This document shows, piece after piece, positions 9,266 through 16,818 of a stretch of DNA of 64,000 nucleotides. The DNA is from Cytophagales bacterium (lineage in GTDB: Bacteria > Bacteroidota > Bacteroidia > Cytophagales > Flammeovirgaceae). Location: the NCBI GenBank assembly GCA_025056215.1, contig JANWWC010000002.1, positions 62,001 through 126,000 on the forward strand, given 5' to 3'. The position numbers and the translations under genes are program-made. The first letter of the stretch is position 1. Every line of letters begins with the position of its first letter. The notes below the pieces were generated by a model. It ran no database searches and was not told the DNA's origin. It worked only from the letters and a program-made list of their open reading frames with translations.

Positions 9266-9298
9266 TTGAATCGTCTTTTATCAACACAACTAATTTTG
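9266..9298 (+). promoter_or_regulatory. Bacteroidota-type promoter P2 directly upstream of the GNAT gene
   Basis: TTG at 9266-9268 and TAATTTTG at 9291-9298 with a 22-nt spacer match the phylum consensus. The start would be near 9305, 36 nt before the ATG at 9341. It lies downstream of the leader ORF and hairpins, so it would bypass attenuation. It also shows that an upstream in-frame ATG at 9245 is unlikely to be the start. Confidence 0.6.
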
Positions 9299-9340
9299 AT
9301 ATGGTATTTAAAACATGAAAAAGTAGAACACACAACAACT

Positions 9341-10081
9341 ATGAGTAATACATCTAAAATCGAGTATTTAGTAGCCAACGAATCGCATACGAAGTATGCT
9401 TCGGAAGTTTCGCGCATGATGGAGGTTGCAGCGCGCCAAAGAGGCACAGGAATTTCTAAGCGCCCTCCCGAAGTAATTGCCCAAAAAATGAGAGACGGAA
9501 AAGCTATCATTGCGCTAGATGGCGATAAAATTGTAGGGTTTTGTTATGTGGAAGCATGGGAACAGCGCAAATTCGTTTCTCACTCAGGTTTAATTGTTCA
9601 TCCAGATTATCGCGGAGGTGGAATTGCTAAAAAGATTAAAACAATGGCTTTTGAACTTGCAAGGCAAAAATACCCTGAAGCCAAAATTTTTGGTATTACT
9701 ACTAGTCCTGCTGTTCTTAAAATCAACTCAGATTTAGGTTATAGGCCAGTAGCTTTTTCGGAACTTACGAAAGACGAAGCTTTTTGGGAGGGTTGTGAAA
9801 GCTGTGTAAATCACGATATCCTTACAAGAACTGAGCGAAAAATGTGTTTATGCACAGGTATGCTATACGACCCTCAACAAAAAGAAAAACCTAAATCTCT
9901 CTTTTTAGGGCTCTTAGAACGTTTTCAACGCTTTAAAACGAGTGTACTTTTCAAAAAATTTGGTGTAAAACCTGATGACGGCAAATCAGAAGAAGAATTT
10001 AAACTTTCTGAACTACCAGAAATCAAAGAACAACAAGCGCGCAAAAAAGAAAGAGAAGAATTATCAAAAATTTATTTTTAA
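9341..10081 (+). CDS. GNAT N-acetyltransferase, probable N-acetylglutamate synthase type
   Basis: 246 residues from ATG 9341 (MSNTSKIEY...); the longer frame from 9245 adds 32 residues that overlap promoter P2. The GNAT acetyl-CoA loop is visible as HPDYRGGGIAKKI (about residues 87-99), preceded by KAIIALDGDKIVGFCYVEAW. The N-terminal VANESHTKYASEV...RGTGISKRPPE resembles the Bacteroidota GNAT family usually encoded next to argininosuccinate synthase and proposed to acetylate glutamate for arginine synthesis. Here it is not followed by arg genes. The arginine-rich leader upstream independently hints at the arginine pathway. A long basic C-terminal tail (about 190-246) lies outside the core fold. 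Substrate is inferred only. Confidence 0.7.
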   Translation: MSNTSKIEYLVANESHTKYASEVSRMMEVAARQRGTGISKRPPEVIAQKMRDGKAIIALDGDKIVGFCYVEAWEQRKFVSHSGLIVHPDYRGGGIAKKIKTMAFELARQKYPEAKIFGITTSPAVLKINSDLGYRPVAFSELTKDEAFWEGCESCVNHDILTRTERKMCLCTGMLYDPQQKEKPKSLFLGLLERFQRFKTSVLFKKFGVKPDDGKSEEEFKLSELPEIKEQQARKKEREELSKIYF

Positions 10082-10122
10082 TGTAAAGGTTCTTTTCGTA
10101 GTCTTGCAAGCAAAAAATTCCT

Positions 10123-11118
10123 ATGAAATGGATAACACTGCTCTACGGGAGTTTGCTTGCGAGTATTATTCTTTTAGAAAGCTGCCAACGCGAAACAAAA
10201 GAACAAACTACTCAGGAAATATCTACTTACCATAATCCTCCTGAGTTTTGCGCTGATAGTGCTTTTTATTATGTTCAAAAACAACTAACATTCGGACCTC
10301 GCTACTTAGGAAGTCACGGACATCAACAATGTGGCGATTTCTTAGTAAAAGAATTAGAGCGCTTCAAATTTCATGTCATACAACAAAACTTCGACGCTAC
10401 CTTGTACAACGGAAAGATTTTAAAAGCGCGTAACATCATTGGTAGCTACCAACCCACAGCCACTAAACGAATTATTCTGGCCGCTCACTGGGATACGCGT
10501 CCGTTTGCAGACCAAGATACCATTCGCAAAAATGACCCTATTCTCGGTGCAAATGATGGAGCTAGCGGCGTAGCAGTTCTATTAGAAATAGCGCGCGTGC
10601 TTCATAACGATACTATCCCTCTCAAAATAGGAATAGATATAATATTTTTTGATGCAGAAGATTACGGAGAACCTACGTGGATAGAAGAAAAAAATTATTC
10701 TCAAACTTATTACTGTTTAGGCTCTCAATACTGGGCAAAAAATAAACACATTCCGAACTATCGCGCTTATTATGGAATTCTTCTTGACATGGTAGGTGCT
10801 CGAAATGCTACTTTCACTATGGAAGGAAATTCTATGGAATACGCTCCTAAAATTGTAAAAAAGGTTTGGGACACTGCTGAAAGAATCGGCTACTCGCAAT
10901 ATTTCGTCAAACAAGAAACTCCCTCTGTTATAGACGACCATTATTTTGTAAATAGGTACGGCGGTATTCCAATGATAGATATCATTCACTATAACGACGA
11001 TAATAATGAGCCGTTTTTTTCAGATTGGCACAAACATTCTGATAATCTCGAGCAAATCGACAAAAACGTTTTAAAAGCTGTAGGACAAACTCTTCTTCAC
11101 GTTCTATACAATGAATAA
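10123..11118 (+). CDS. glutaminyl-peptide cyclotransferase (M28 family lipoprotein)
   Basis: 331 residues with a lipoprotein signal (lipobox LESC, lipid Cys21). The M28 zinc site is visible: AAHWDTRP, then GANDGASG (about 142-149), the acidic FFDAEDYG (about 174-181) and WHKHSDN (about 302-308). The QLTFGPRYLGSHG opening is typical of bacterial glutaminyl cyclases of animal type, which convert N-terminal glutamine to pyroglutamate. In Porphyromonas such an enzyme acts on proteins after signal peptide removal, and many T9SS substrates have Gln at the mature N-terminus. That would fit the T9SS genes in this window. An M28 aminopeptidase is the alternative. It starts 41 bp after the GNAT gene. 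Confidence 0.85.
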   Translation: MKWITLLYGSLLASIILLESCQRETKEQTTQEISTYHNPPEFCADSAFYYVQKQLTFGPRYLGSHGHQQCGDFLVKELERFKFHVIQQNFDATLYNGKILKARNIIGSYQPTATKRIILAAHWDTRPFADQDTIRKNDPILGANDGASGVAVLLEIARVLHNDTIPLKIGIDIIFFDAEDYGEPTWIEEKNYSQTYYCLGSQYWAKNKHIPNYRAYYGILLDMVGARNATFTMEGNSMEYAPKIVKKVWDTAERIGYSQYFVKQETPSVIDDHYFVNRYGGIPMIDIIHYNDDNNEPFFSDWHKHSDNLEQIDKNVLKAVGQTLLHVLYNE

Positions 11119-11218
11119 CCTTGATTTAATACTTTCTATCTTGTTAAGCTCAGTTGATAGAGAAATTCTTCAACGTTACATGGATAGCAAATACCGGCGT
11201 TATTATTTAAAAAAGTAG
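11111..11218 (+). CDS. possible 35-aa protein overlapping the end of the cyclotransferase gene
   Basis: An ATG at 11111 overlaps the cyclotransferase stop (11116-11118) by 8 nt, a typical translational-coupling layout. It opens 35 codons ending in YRRYYLKK. The peptide would be an amphipathic helix (LDLILSILLSSVDREILQRYM) with a basic tail. There is no family match I know and no independent promoter. It may be a chance frame. Confidence 0.25.
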   Translation: MNNLDLILSILLSSVDREILQRYMDSKYRRYYLKK

Positions 11219-11523
11219 ATACTCAAAAGATGTAAGTCTCACATTGTGGCAACAAATGGCAAGGTATTGTTGTCAATTTAACTGAAAATTGATGTAGGTG
11301 CATTAAAGGTTGGATGTTGGATATATTAACAAAAACGATAGAAAAATGAAAATACTGATAGTACAACTTAACGAAAACGTCCCATTTACGCCAATGCGCA
11401 AGAACAGTCAAAGCCATAATTCGCTCATTGTTTTGAGTAGAAAGAGGCTCAAAAATCGCTGTAAACACAGAACACAAACATTTGTTAAAAAAGTCGTAAC
11501 TCTACGCGTTATTAAGAACACTA

Positions 11524-11559
11524 AAAAAATCATGGAAGTTTTGAATACTATGATTTTTT
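11524..11559 (+). terminator. 10-bp inverted repeat, terminator-like
   Basis: AAAAAATCAT (11524-11533) pairs perfectly with ATGATTTTTT (11550-11559) around a 16-nt loop, so the T run forms the 3' arm of the stem, followed by GTTTTAC. It could end a transcript coming from the cyclotransferase side or from an unrecognised RNA in this gap. Confidence 0.4.
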
Positions 11560-11587
11560 GTTTTACGAACATTAATCCTCAATGTTT

Positions 11588-11605
11588 CTTCTAATTTTTT
11601 AGAAG
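11588..11605. repeat. 7-bp inverted repeat with TTTT loop
   Basis: CTTCTAA and TTAGAAG pair perfectly around TTTT, 28 bp after the larger hairpin, and TAGTTTTT follows. It is symmetrical enough to act on either strand, for instance as a barrier to transcription from the convergent DoxX gene. Confidence 0.35.
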
Positions 11606-11743
11606 TAGTTTTTAACCTTAGCCAAATGGCACTTTTATAGGTATAGACTTTGTTTTTTAATATCCTAAAAAACGATTATTCCTATAACTCCGCTAAAAAA
11701 GATAGATTCCCGCTTACTTTTGTATTTGTTTTAGCCAAAATAC

Positions 11744-12136
11744 TTATTCTCGATGCCACCATGCCCATAGCATCAATAAAAATTGGAGAGGAATGCGAGC
11801 TATCAGCATCCACATAGGAGTATCAGGCTGAACAGGCAAATATCCAATTTGTACGTGGTAGATATGTACGCTCAAAAAGGCTACAAGCAAAAATATAGCA
11901 AAATAAGTAGCATATTTTCGAGTAGGTTTGTACAACCAGCCTGCTACTACTACCAGCTCGGCAATACCCGCGAGTATATTCAGCAAATACGGCTCGGGCA
12001 AATATTGAGGCATCATTTTTACAAATTTTTCAGGAGAAGCAAAATGACTCAATCCTGCCGTTGTCCAAAAAGCAATCAACAACAAAAAACTGAATCGATG
12101 TAATGTAAATATTGCGTGCTTTTTATCGATAGTCAT
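11744..12136 (-). CDS. DoxX-like membrane protein
   Basis: 130 residues with four predicted membrane helices (about 10-30, 50-67, 75-93 and 108-127). The AGLSHFASPEKFVKMMP segment after the first helix and LLNILAGIAELVVVAGW are typical of the small DoxX/DoxD family found widely in Bacteroidota. Family members are integral membrane proteins of mostly unknown role; some are tied to thiol or sulfur redox. The gene stands alone on the minus strand, 93 bp downstream of holA, and faces the gene-poor stretch. Function here is not known. Confidence 0.75.
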   Translation of the reverse strand: MTIDKKHAIFTLHRFSFLLLIAFWTTAGLSHFASPEKFVKMMPQYLPEPYLLNILAGIAELVVVAGWLYKPTRKYATYFAIFLLVAFLSVHIYHVQIGYLPVQPDTPMWMLIARIPLQFLLMLWAWWHRE

Positions 12137-12229
12137 ATAAGAATAATTTATAAGAGTTGCACTATTTAAAACGATACAATCGAAAAAACGTTTTATCAGC
12201 TTTAAAACTTAAAAAATATTAACAAAAAA

Positions 12230-13258
12230 TCATACATGCAGTATTTTGTAGAGAAGTTCTTTCATTACTTGGGTTTCATCGACAACGCTATCAATTCCTT
12301 TCACCTGCAAATCAGCTTGTTGTATCCAAGAAATCACTTGGAGGGTTTTATCTAAAGAATAATTTTGGCTAGCCATTTGATACTCAGAAACAAAAAAAGG
12401 ACTTACTTTAAGGATTTTTGCTAATTCATCTTTAGTCTTTTTAGAATTTTGATGTACTAACAAAACTTTTACAAAATACTGAAACAAACTAGAAAGAACT
12501 ACAACGATAGGATTTGCTTTAGGATTAGCCGAAAAATAATGAATAATCTGATTTGCTTTTAATATATCTCGAACGGCAATCGCAGTTTGTAATTCAAACA
12601 CGTTGTATTCTTTACTAATTCCTACATGCTGCATGATAATTTCATCAGTAATCTCAATTCCTTTTGGGTAATTGATGCAAACTTTTTCAATTTCATTAGC
12701 GATGCGGCTCAAATCATTTCCGATATATTCTGCCAAGATGCGCACAGCACTTTCTTGAATAGGAATTTTTTTTTGCTTGCAATAATCTCGTATCCACGTG
12801 GGAAGCTGGCTATCATACAAAGGCTTGGTTTCTACTACGATGGCGCATTTGTCTAAAGTTTTTGCTAGTTCTGTTCTTGCTTCTAACTTTTTTTTATATG
12901 CAAACACCAAGATAGTAGAAGGAACAGGTTTTTGGGCATATTGAAGAAGTTTTTCTTGTCCTTCTTTTTTATTGAGTTCGGCTATATCTTGAGCTTCTTT
13001 AATGATAATAAGCTGGTATTGCGACATCATCGGAAAACGCCGCGCCATTTCTAACACATAGCTTAAAACAACTTCTTTACCATAAAGGATTGTTTGATTA
13101 AAACTTCGCTCACTTTCAGATAAAACATGCTTTTCAAGCCAGTTCGTAATTTGATCTATAGGAAATGGTTCTTCTCCGTGTAAAAAGTATAAAGGAGCAA
13201 ATTTTCGAGCTTCTAATTCTTGAAGAACATTTTCAACGCTTACAGGCATAACACTCAA
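12230..13258 (-). CDS. holA: DNA polymerase III subunit delta
   Basis: 342 residues, the usual size for HolA, the clamp-loader subunit that opens the beta clamp. The N-terminus has FAPLYFLHGEEPFPIDQI, the degenerate P-loop region typical of delta, followed by LLQYAQKPVPSTILVFAYKKKLEARTELAK across strands without line breaks in the frame. The middle shows the lid segment ILAEYIGNDLSRIANEIEK and the C-terminal collar domain. It is divergent from a DciA-like gene, so two replication genes share a short intergenic region (83 bp). Confidence 0.92.
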   Translation of the reverse strand: MSVMPVSVENVLQELEARKFAPLYFLHGEEPFPIDQITNWLEKHVLSESERSFNQTILYGKEVVLSYVLEMARRFPMMSQYQLIIIKEAQDIAELNKKEGQEKLLQYAQKPVPSTILVFAYKKKLEARTELAKTLDKCAIVVETKPLYDSQLPTWIRDYCKQKKIPIQESAVRILAEYIGNDLSRIANEIEKVCINYPKGIEITDEIIMQHVGISKEYNVFELQTAIAVRDILKANQIIHYFSANPKANPIVVVLSSLFQYFVKVLLVHQNSKKTKDELAKILKVSPFFVSEYQMASQNYSLDKTLQVISWIQQADLQVKGIDSVVDETQVMKELLYKILHV

Positions 13259-13293
13259 TCAAAAGCTACAGTGCACAATTTTAAAAAAATTTC

Positions 13294-13301
13294 TACTTTT
13301 G
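13294..13301 (+). promoter_or_regulatory. -7 box for the DciA-like gene
   Basis: TACTTTTG matches TAnnTTTG, 40 bp before the ATG at 13342. No TTG is found at the expected -33 spacing, so only half of the promoter is supported. Confidence 0.45.
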
Positions 13302-13341
13302 TGGGGTCTACATTTTTCGACTTCTTTTAAATTTAATATGC

Positions 13342-13653
13342 ATGACTCATAATGAAAATCAACGTTCATCTCGCGGCCCTGTACCAATTAGTCAAGTTTT
13401 TGAAGAATTTCTAAAAGAAATCAACTGCCAAAAAACATTTCAACAAAAAAGACTCAAAGCTGAATGGGCCCAAATTGTAGGACATGGCATTGCGCAAAAA
13501 ACCACAGAGCTTTATTTTCGGGGTAATCGCTTGTATATTAAAATTGCAAGTGCTCCTCTGCGAAACGAATTAAATATGTCAAAATCTGAGTTATTAAAAG
13601 CAATCTATTCTCACTTTCAAGAAATTATTGTAGATGAAATCATAATTCTATGA
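13342..13653 (+). CDS. DciA-like protein (DUF721)
   Basis: 103 residues of the DUF721 family: FEEFLKEINCQKTFQQKRLKAEWAQIVG at the start, then the conserved core GHGIAQKT...FRGNRLYIKIASAPLRNELNMSK, read here with the NEL and basic residues of the family. DUF721 proteins related to DciA help load the replicative helicase DnaB in bacteria that lack DnaC. The short Bacteroidota form has the core domain only. The neighbour holA across the divergent promoter supports a replication role. Its stop overlaps the start of the next gene (ATGA), so the two are probably translated together. Confidence 0.82.
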   Translation: MTHNENQRSSRGPVPISQVFEEFLKEINCQKTFQQKRLKAEWAQIVGHGIAQKTTELYFRGNRLYIKIASAPLRNELNMSKSELLKAIYSHFQEIIVDEIIIL

Positions 13654-14504
13654 TATTGGTGCGAGCATTTTCTTTGTTGCCCTTATGGATACTCTATAGA
13701 TTTTCTGATTTGTTGTACATTCTGATGGAATACGTTATCAAATATCGCCGCAAGGTAATAGACGAAAATTTAAAGCGGAGTTTTCCCAACAAATCACAAC
13801 AAGAGCGCTGCATCATTCGCAAAGAATTTTACCGAAACTTGGCTGATATATTAGTAGAAACTCTCAAAGCATTTACTATTTCAGAAAAAGAACTCACAAA
13901 ACGCGTGGTATTTCTGAATATCGAAGAACTTATGTTCCACAATCACCAAAAAGAAAGTGTAATAGGCATTTGTGGACATAATGGAAACTGGGAATGGTTG
14001 TTGTTAGCTTCTTCAATTGTTTGCCGTCCTTATACTATTAAAGGGCTGTACAAAAAAATACAAAATCCGTTTTTTGAAAAACTCATGTATGCCATTCGCA
14101 GCAGATTTGGAGCGCAACCCGTAGAATTAGACCAAGTAAGAGAAATATTACGAAACCGTCATGAGCCTATGCTCATCGCTATGGTGGCAGATCAAATTCC
14201 AGGTGCGAATGAACTCCACTATTGGACTTCCTTCTTAGGACAAGATACAGCTTTCTACGAAGGCGTTGCACGCGTAGCTAAATTGCGAAAAGCACAAGTT
14301 TTTTTTCTGGGAATGAAACGTCTTAAAAGAGGATATTACCGAGTAAAAGTAGAAAAAATCGTCTCACCAGAAAATATTCAAAACTCTGGTTCTGTAATAG
14401 AACTTTATAGAGATAAACTAGAAGCACTTATTCACGAACAACCTTCTAATTGGCTTTGGTCTCACCGCCGATGGAAACATCAACGCATTGCTGTCGGGAA
14501 ATAG
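13650..14504 (+). CDS. lipid A biosynthesis acyltransferase (LpxL/HtrB family)
   Basis: 284 residues. The LpxL/LpxM family motif H-x4-E is visible as GHNGNWEW (His at about 110), with an N-terminal hydrophobic anchor (LPLWILYRFSDLLYILMEYV). Further family marks are the FGAQPVEL and MVADQIPG segments and a terminal SHRRWKH. It adds a secondary acyl chain to lipid A precursors at the inner membrane. It overlaps the DciA-like gene by 4 bp and is followed after 41 bp by an exported membrane protein, suggesting one transcript. Many Bacteroidota have one such gene annotated simply as lysophospholipid acyltransferase; exact position specificity is unknown. Confidence 0.85.
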   Translation: MILVRAFSLLPLWILYRFSDLLYILMEYVIKYRRKVIDENLKRSFPNKSQQERCIIRKEFYRNLADILVETLKAFTISEKELTKRVVFLNIEELMFHNHQKESVIGICGHNGNWEWLLLASSIVCRPYTIKGLYKKIQNPFFEKLMYAIRSRFGAQPVELDQVREILRNRHEPMLIAMVADQIPGANELHYWTSFLGQDTAFYEGVARVAKLRKAQVFFLGMKRLKRGYYRVKVEKIVSPENIQNSGSVIELYRDKLEALIHEQPSNWLWSHRRWKHQRIAVGK

Positions 14505-14545
14505 CTTTTATAAGAAAATCTTCTTCTAAATTTGGAAAAAAAACT

Positions 14546-15403
14546 ATGCGCGTATTATTCGGATTCTTATTGCTCTTTACAACCTTCGACGGAAAAACTC
14601 AAAATGTAATAGGAAAATTTTCTAAAAACTCTCTCAAAATAGGCGATACAATTCAATATACGCTTATTTGCCAACATGCTCCTGAAATAGACATTCTATT
14701 TCCTGATTCTTCTTACGATTTCTCGCCTTTTGAATACATCTCTCATACCTATTTTCCCACTATTACCCAAGAAGGCGTAAGCACAGATAAGGTAATTTAT
14801 ACGCTTACTACCTTCGAAACAGATTCTGCATTAAAAATAGGTTTACCTGTTTTTATCCTAAAAAAAGGAAAAAGAGACTCTATTTTTGCAGAACCAGAAA
14901 TCATTTCTTTAGAAAGCGTACTTATAGAAGGAGATAATCAGCTCAAAATCAATACAGATTGGGTAAAAGTCCATTTAAAGTTCGATTACTACTTTTGGGG
15001 AATATTCTCAGCAATTCTGATTGGGGCTTGTGGAATTTTTTTAGCCTTATTCGGGAAAAGAATCTGGAGAGCATGGAAACGCCGTCAATTACAAAAAGCT
15101 CATCTCAAATTTATACTCGAATTAGACAAATATTTTGAAAACTACAACAATACGGAGCAGTTAGAACACGGATTAGCGCTATGGAAATCTTACCTTGCAA
15201 AATTGACAGAAAAGCCTATTAGTTCACTCACTTCGAAAGAAATCACACAAGTGTTTGCTGAAAAAGCAAACTTAAACGCGTCGCTTAAAACCATCGACAA
15301 AAAGTTGTACGGCGGAATTGATGACGTTACCTTAAAAGATGCCTTGCATTATCTTAAAGAAGTAGCTATTGAGGAATATGAAAAAGAATATGCCAAACTT
15401 TAA
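14546..15403 (+). CDS. membrane protein, BatD-like layout, unknown function
   Basis: 285 residues from ATG 14546; a longer frame from 14450 overlaps the acyltransferase and lacks a signal, so I reject it. There is a signal peptide (MRVLFGFLLLFTTFDGKTQ), an outer domain of beta-strand character (about 20-145), one membrane helix (FWGIFSAILIGACGIFLALF, about 150-172) and a basic, helical cytoplasmic tail ending at AKL. This layout recalls the BatD/oxygen-tolerance family in reduced form (beta domain, one helix, short cytosolic part), but no bat or MoxR genes are near. The gene ends at a bidirectional terminator shared with xylA. Confidence 0.6.
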   Translation: MRVLFGFLLLFTTFDGKTQNVIGKFSKNSLKIGDTIQYTLICQHAPEIDILFPDSSYDFSPFEYISHTYFPTITQEGVSTDKVIYTLTTFETDSALKIGLPVFILKKGKRDSIFAEPEIISLESVLIEGDNQLKINTDWVKVHLKFDYYFWGIFSAILIGACGIFLALFGKRIWRAWKRRQLQKAHLKFILELDKYFENYNNTEQLEHGLALWKSYLAKLTEKPISSLTSKEITQVFAEKANLNASLKTIDKKLYGGIDDVTLKDALHYLKEVAIEEYEKEYAKL

Positions 15404-15430
15404 TAAAACCCCCATTAAGGGGATTTTATT
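15402..15430. terminator. bidirectional terminator between the BatD-like gene and xylA
   Basis: AATAAAACCCC pairs with GGGG-ATTTTATT around a short loop, with a C-rich core and A/T arms on both sides, so a U tract forms whichever strand is read. It overlaps the stop codons of both convergent genes. Confidence 0.75.
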
Positions 15431-16769
15431 ATCCTTTAAAAATATATTCCGTAATAATTTGCTCGTATCGCTCTTGCTTGCCACTGATGTGTTCTGGTTC
15501 TCCGCACTCATGTGCATAAGCCACCAAATCAGCAAGAGAGAGCCTTCCTTCTTCAAACTCTTTTCCTTTTCCTGAATCGAAAGATGCGTAGCGTTCTTTC
15601 TTCATTTTCAAATAAGGCGATTGCGTCAAAATTTTATCAGCAATTATAGCACATTTTGCAAGAGTATCCATAGCGGCGATATGAGCAATAAAAATATCCT
15701 CTAAATCTACGGAATTTCTGCGCGTTTTGGCATCAAAATTAAAGCCTCCGCCTTGCAAACCGCCAGCCTGCAAAATGATCATCATAGATTCCACAAGTTC
15801 ATTAACATTATAAGGAAATTGGTCTGTATCCCAGCCATTTTGTTCATCGCCTCTATTTGCATCGATGCTTCCGAGCATACCTGCATCAGCAGCTACTTGA
15901 AGTTCATGTTGGAAAGAATGCCCCGCTAACGTTGCATGATTTACTTCAATGTTGAGCTTAAAATCTTTATCTAATCCATAATATCTTAAAAATCCTATAA
16001 CAGTCTCGCAATCAAAGTCATATTGATGTTTAGAAGGTTCTGCAGGTTTGGGCTCAATAAAAAAGTTTCCTTTAAAACCTTGCTGTCGCGCATAATCTCG
16101 AGCCGCTATCAAAAATTTTGCGAAATGTTCTTTTTCTCGCTTCATATCGGTGTTGAGTAAGCTCATATATCCTTCTCTTCCGCCCCAGAACACATAATTT
16201 TCGCCGTTTAGAGCTATAGTAGCATCAATTGCATTTTTGACCTGCGCAGCAGCATAAGCAAGTACCTTAAAATCAGGATTAGTAGCTGCCCCGTTCATAT
16301 ATCGTTTATGTGAAAACAAGTTAGCAGTTCCCCACAATACTTTAACTCCTGATTCTTTTTGTTTTTCTTGAGCATACTCTACAAGTTTTCGTAAACGACT
16401 TTCTGTTTCTGTAAGTGTATTTCCCTCCGCTACCAAGTCTACATCATGAAAACAATAGTATTCTACACCAAGCTTAGTAAAAAACTCAAAGGCTGCATCC
16501 ATTTTGTCCTTAGCTGCATCAATAGGGTTGCTGCTTGTATCCCAAGGGAACTTTTTGGTGCCAGGTCCAAAGGGATCTGAGCCTGTCCCGCAAAAGGTAT
16601 GCCAATAACAAACTGCAAACTTGAAAAGGTCTTTCATTTTTCTTCCTGCCACTACTTGCTCAGGGTTGTAATACTTGAAAGCCAGAGGGTTATCCGATTC
16701 AGGCCCTTCGTATTGAATTTGCTTTACTGTAGGAAAGAATTCCTGTCTTCCTGTTACTACTTTTGCCAT
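15429..16769 (-). CDS. xylA: xylose isomerase
   Basis: 446 residues, typical of class II xylose isomerase, which converts D-xylose to D-xylulose (and glucose to fructose) in the cytoplasm with two metal ions. The metal and substrate residues lie in recognisable blocks: [82 protein letters not shown] and GSIDANRGD. No xylulokinase is adjacent. A GH42-like glycosidase ends upstream on the same strand 49 bp away, so both may be transcribed together for use of plant-derived sugars. Confidence 0.97.
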   Translation of the reverse strand: MAKVVTGRQEFFPTVKQIQYEGPESDNPLAFKYYNPEQVVAGRKMKDLFKFAVCYWHTFCGTGSDPFGPGTKKFPWDTSSNPIDAAKDKMDAAFEFFTKLGVEYYCFHDVDLVAEGNTLTETESRLRKLVEYAQEKQKESGVKVLWGTANLFSHKRYMNGAATNPDFKVLAYAAAQVKNAIDATIALNGENYVFWGGREGYMSLLNTDMKREKEHFAKFLIAARDYARQQGFKGNFFIEPKPAEPSKHQYDFDCETVIGFLRYYGLDKDFKLNIEVNHATLAGHSFQHELQVAADAGMLGSIDANRGDEQNGWDTDQFPYNVNELVESMMIILQAGGLQGGGFNFDAKTRRNSVDLEDIFIAHIAAMDTLAKCAIIADKILTQSPYLKMKKERYASFDSGKGKEFEEGRLSLADLVAYAHECGEPEHISGKQERYEQIITEYIFKG

Positions 16770-16818
16770 TTGAACTAAATGTTTTAGAATTAAAGATATT
16801 TAAAAAAATCTATAAAAA

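Larger units (their letters stand above)
11219..11743. other. 525-bp stretch without a supported gene
   Basis: No convincing gene is seen. Frames of 94 aa (plus, 11310-11594) and 84 aa (minus, 11223-11477) overlap each other, have no motif, and are atypical in residue content. The stretch holds two good inverted repeats (listed separately) and AT-rich sequence. A short stretch near 11230 reads CKSHIVATNGK in one frame, faintly like the zinc finger of IS1-type InsA, but stops follow at once and no terminal repeats were found. Confidence 0.6.

Noticed and set aside
9245-9340. Longer N-terminus for the GNAT protein
   Set aside because: It overlaps promoter P2, and its residues do not look like the family's N-terminus.
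11223-11477. Possible IS1-type transposase remnant (CKSHIVATNGK in one frame; 84-codon minus frame)
   Set aside because: The similarity is only a few residues, stops follow at once, and no terminal inverted repeats or target duplication could be found.
11310-11594. 94-codon plus-strand frame in the gene-poor stretch
   Set aside because: No motif, odd residue content, its last codons run into a hairpin, and an overlapping minus-strand frame is just as long.
14450-14545. Longer start of the BatD-like membrane protein
   Set aside because: It overlaps the acyltransferase gene and would place 32 residues ahead of the signal peptide.
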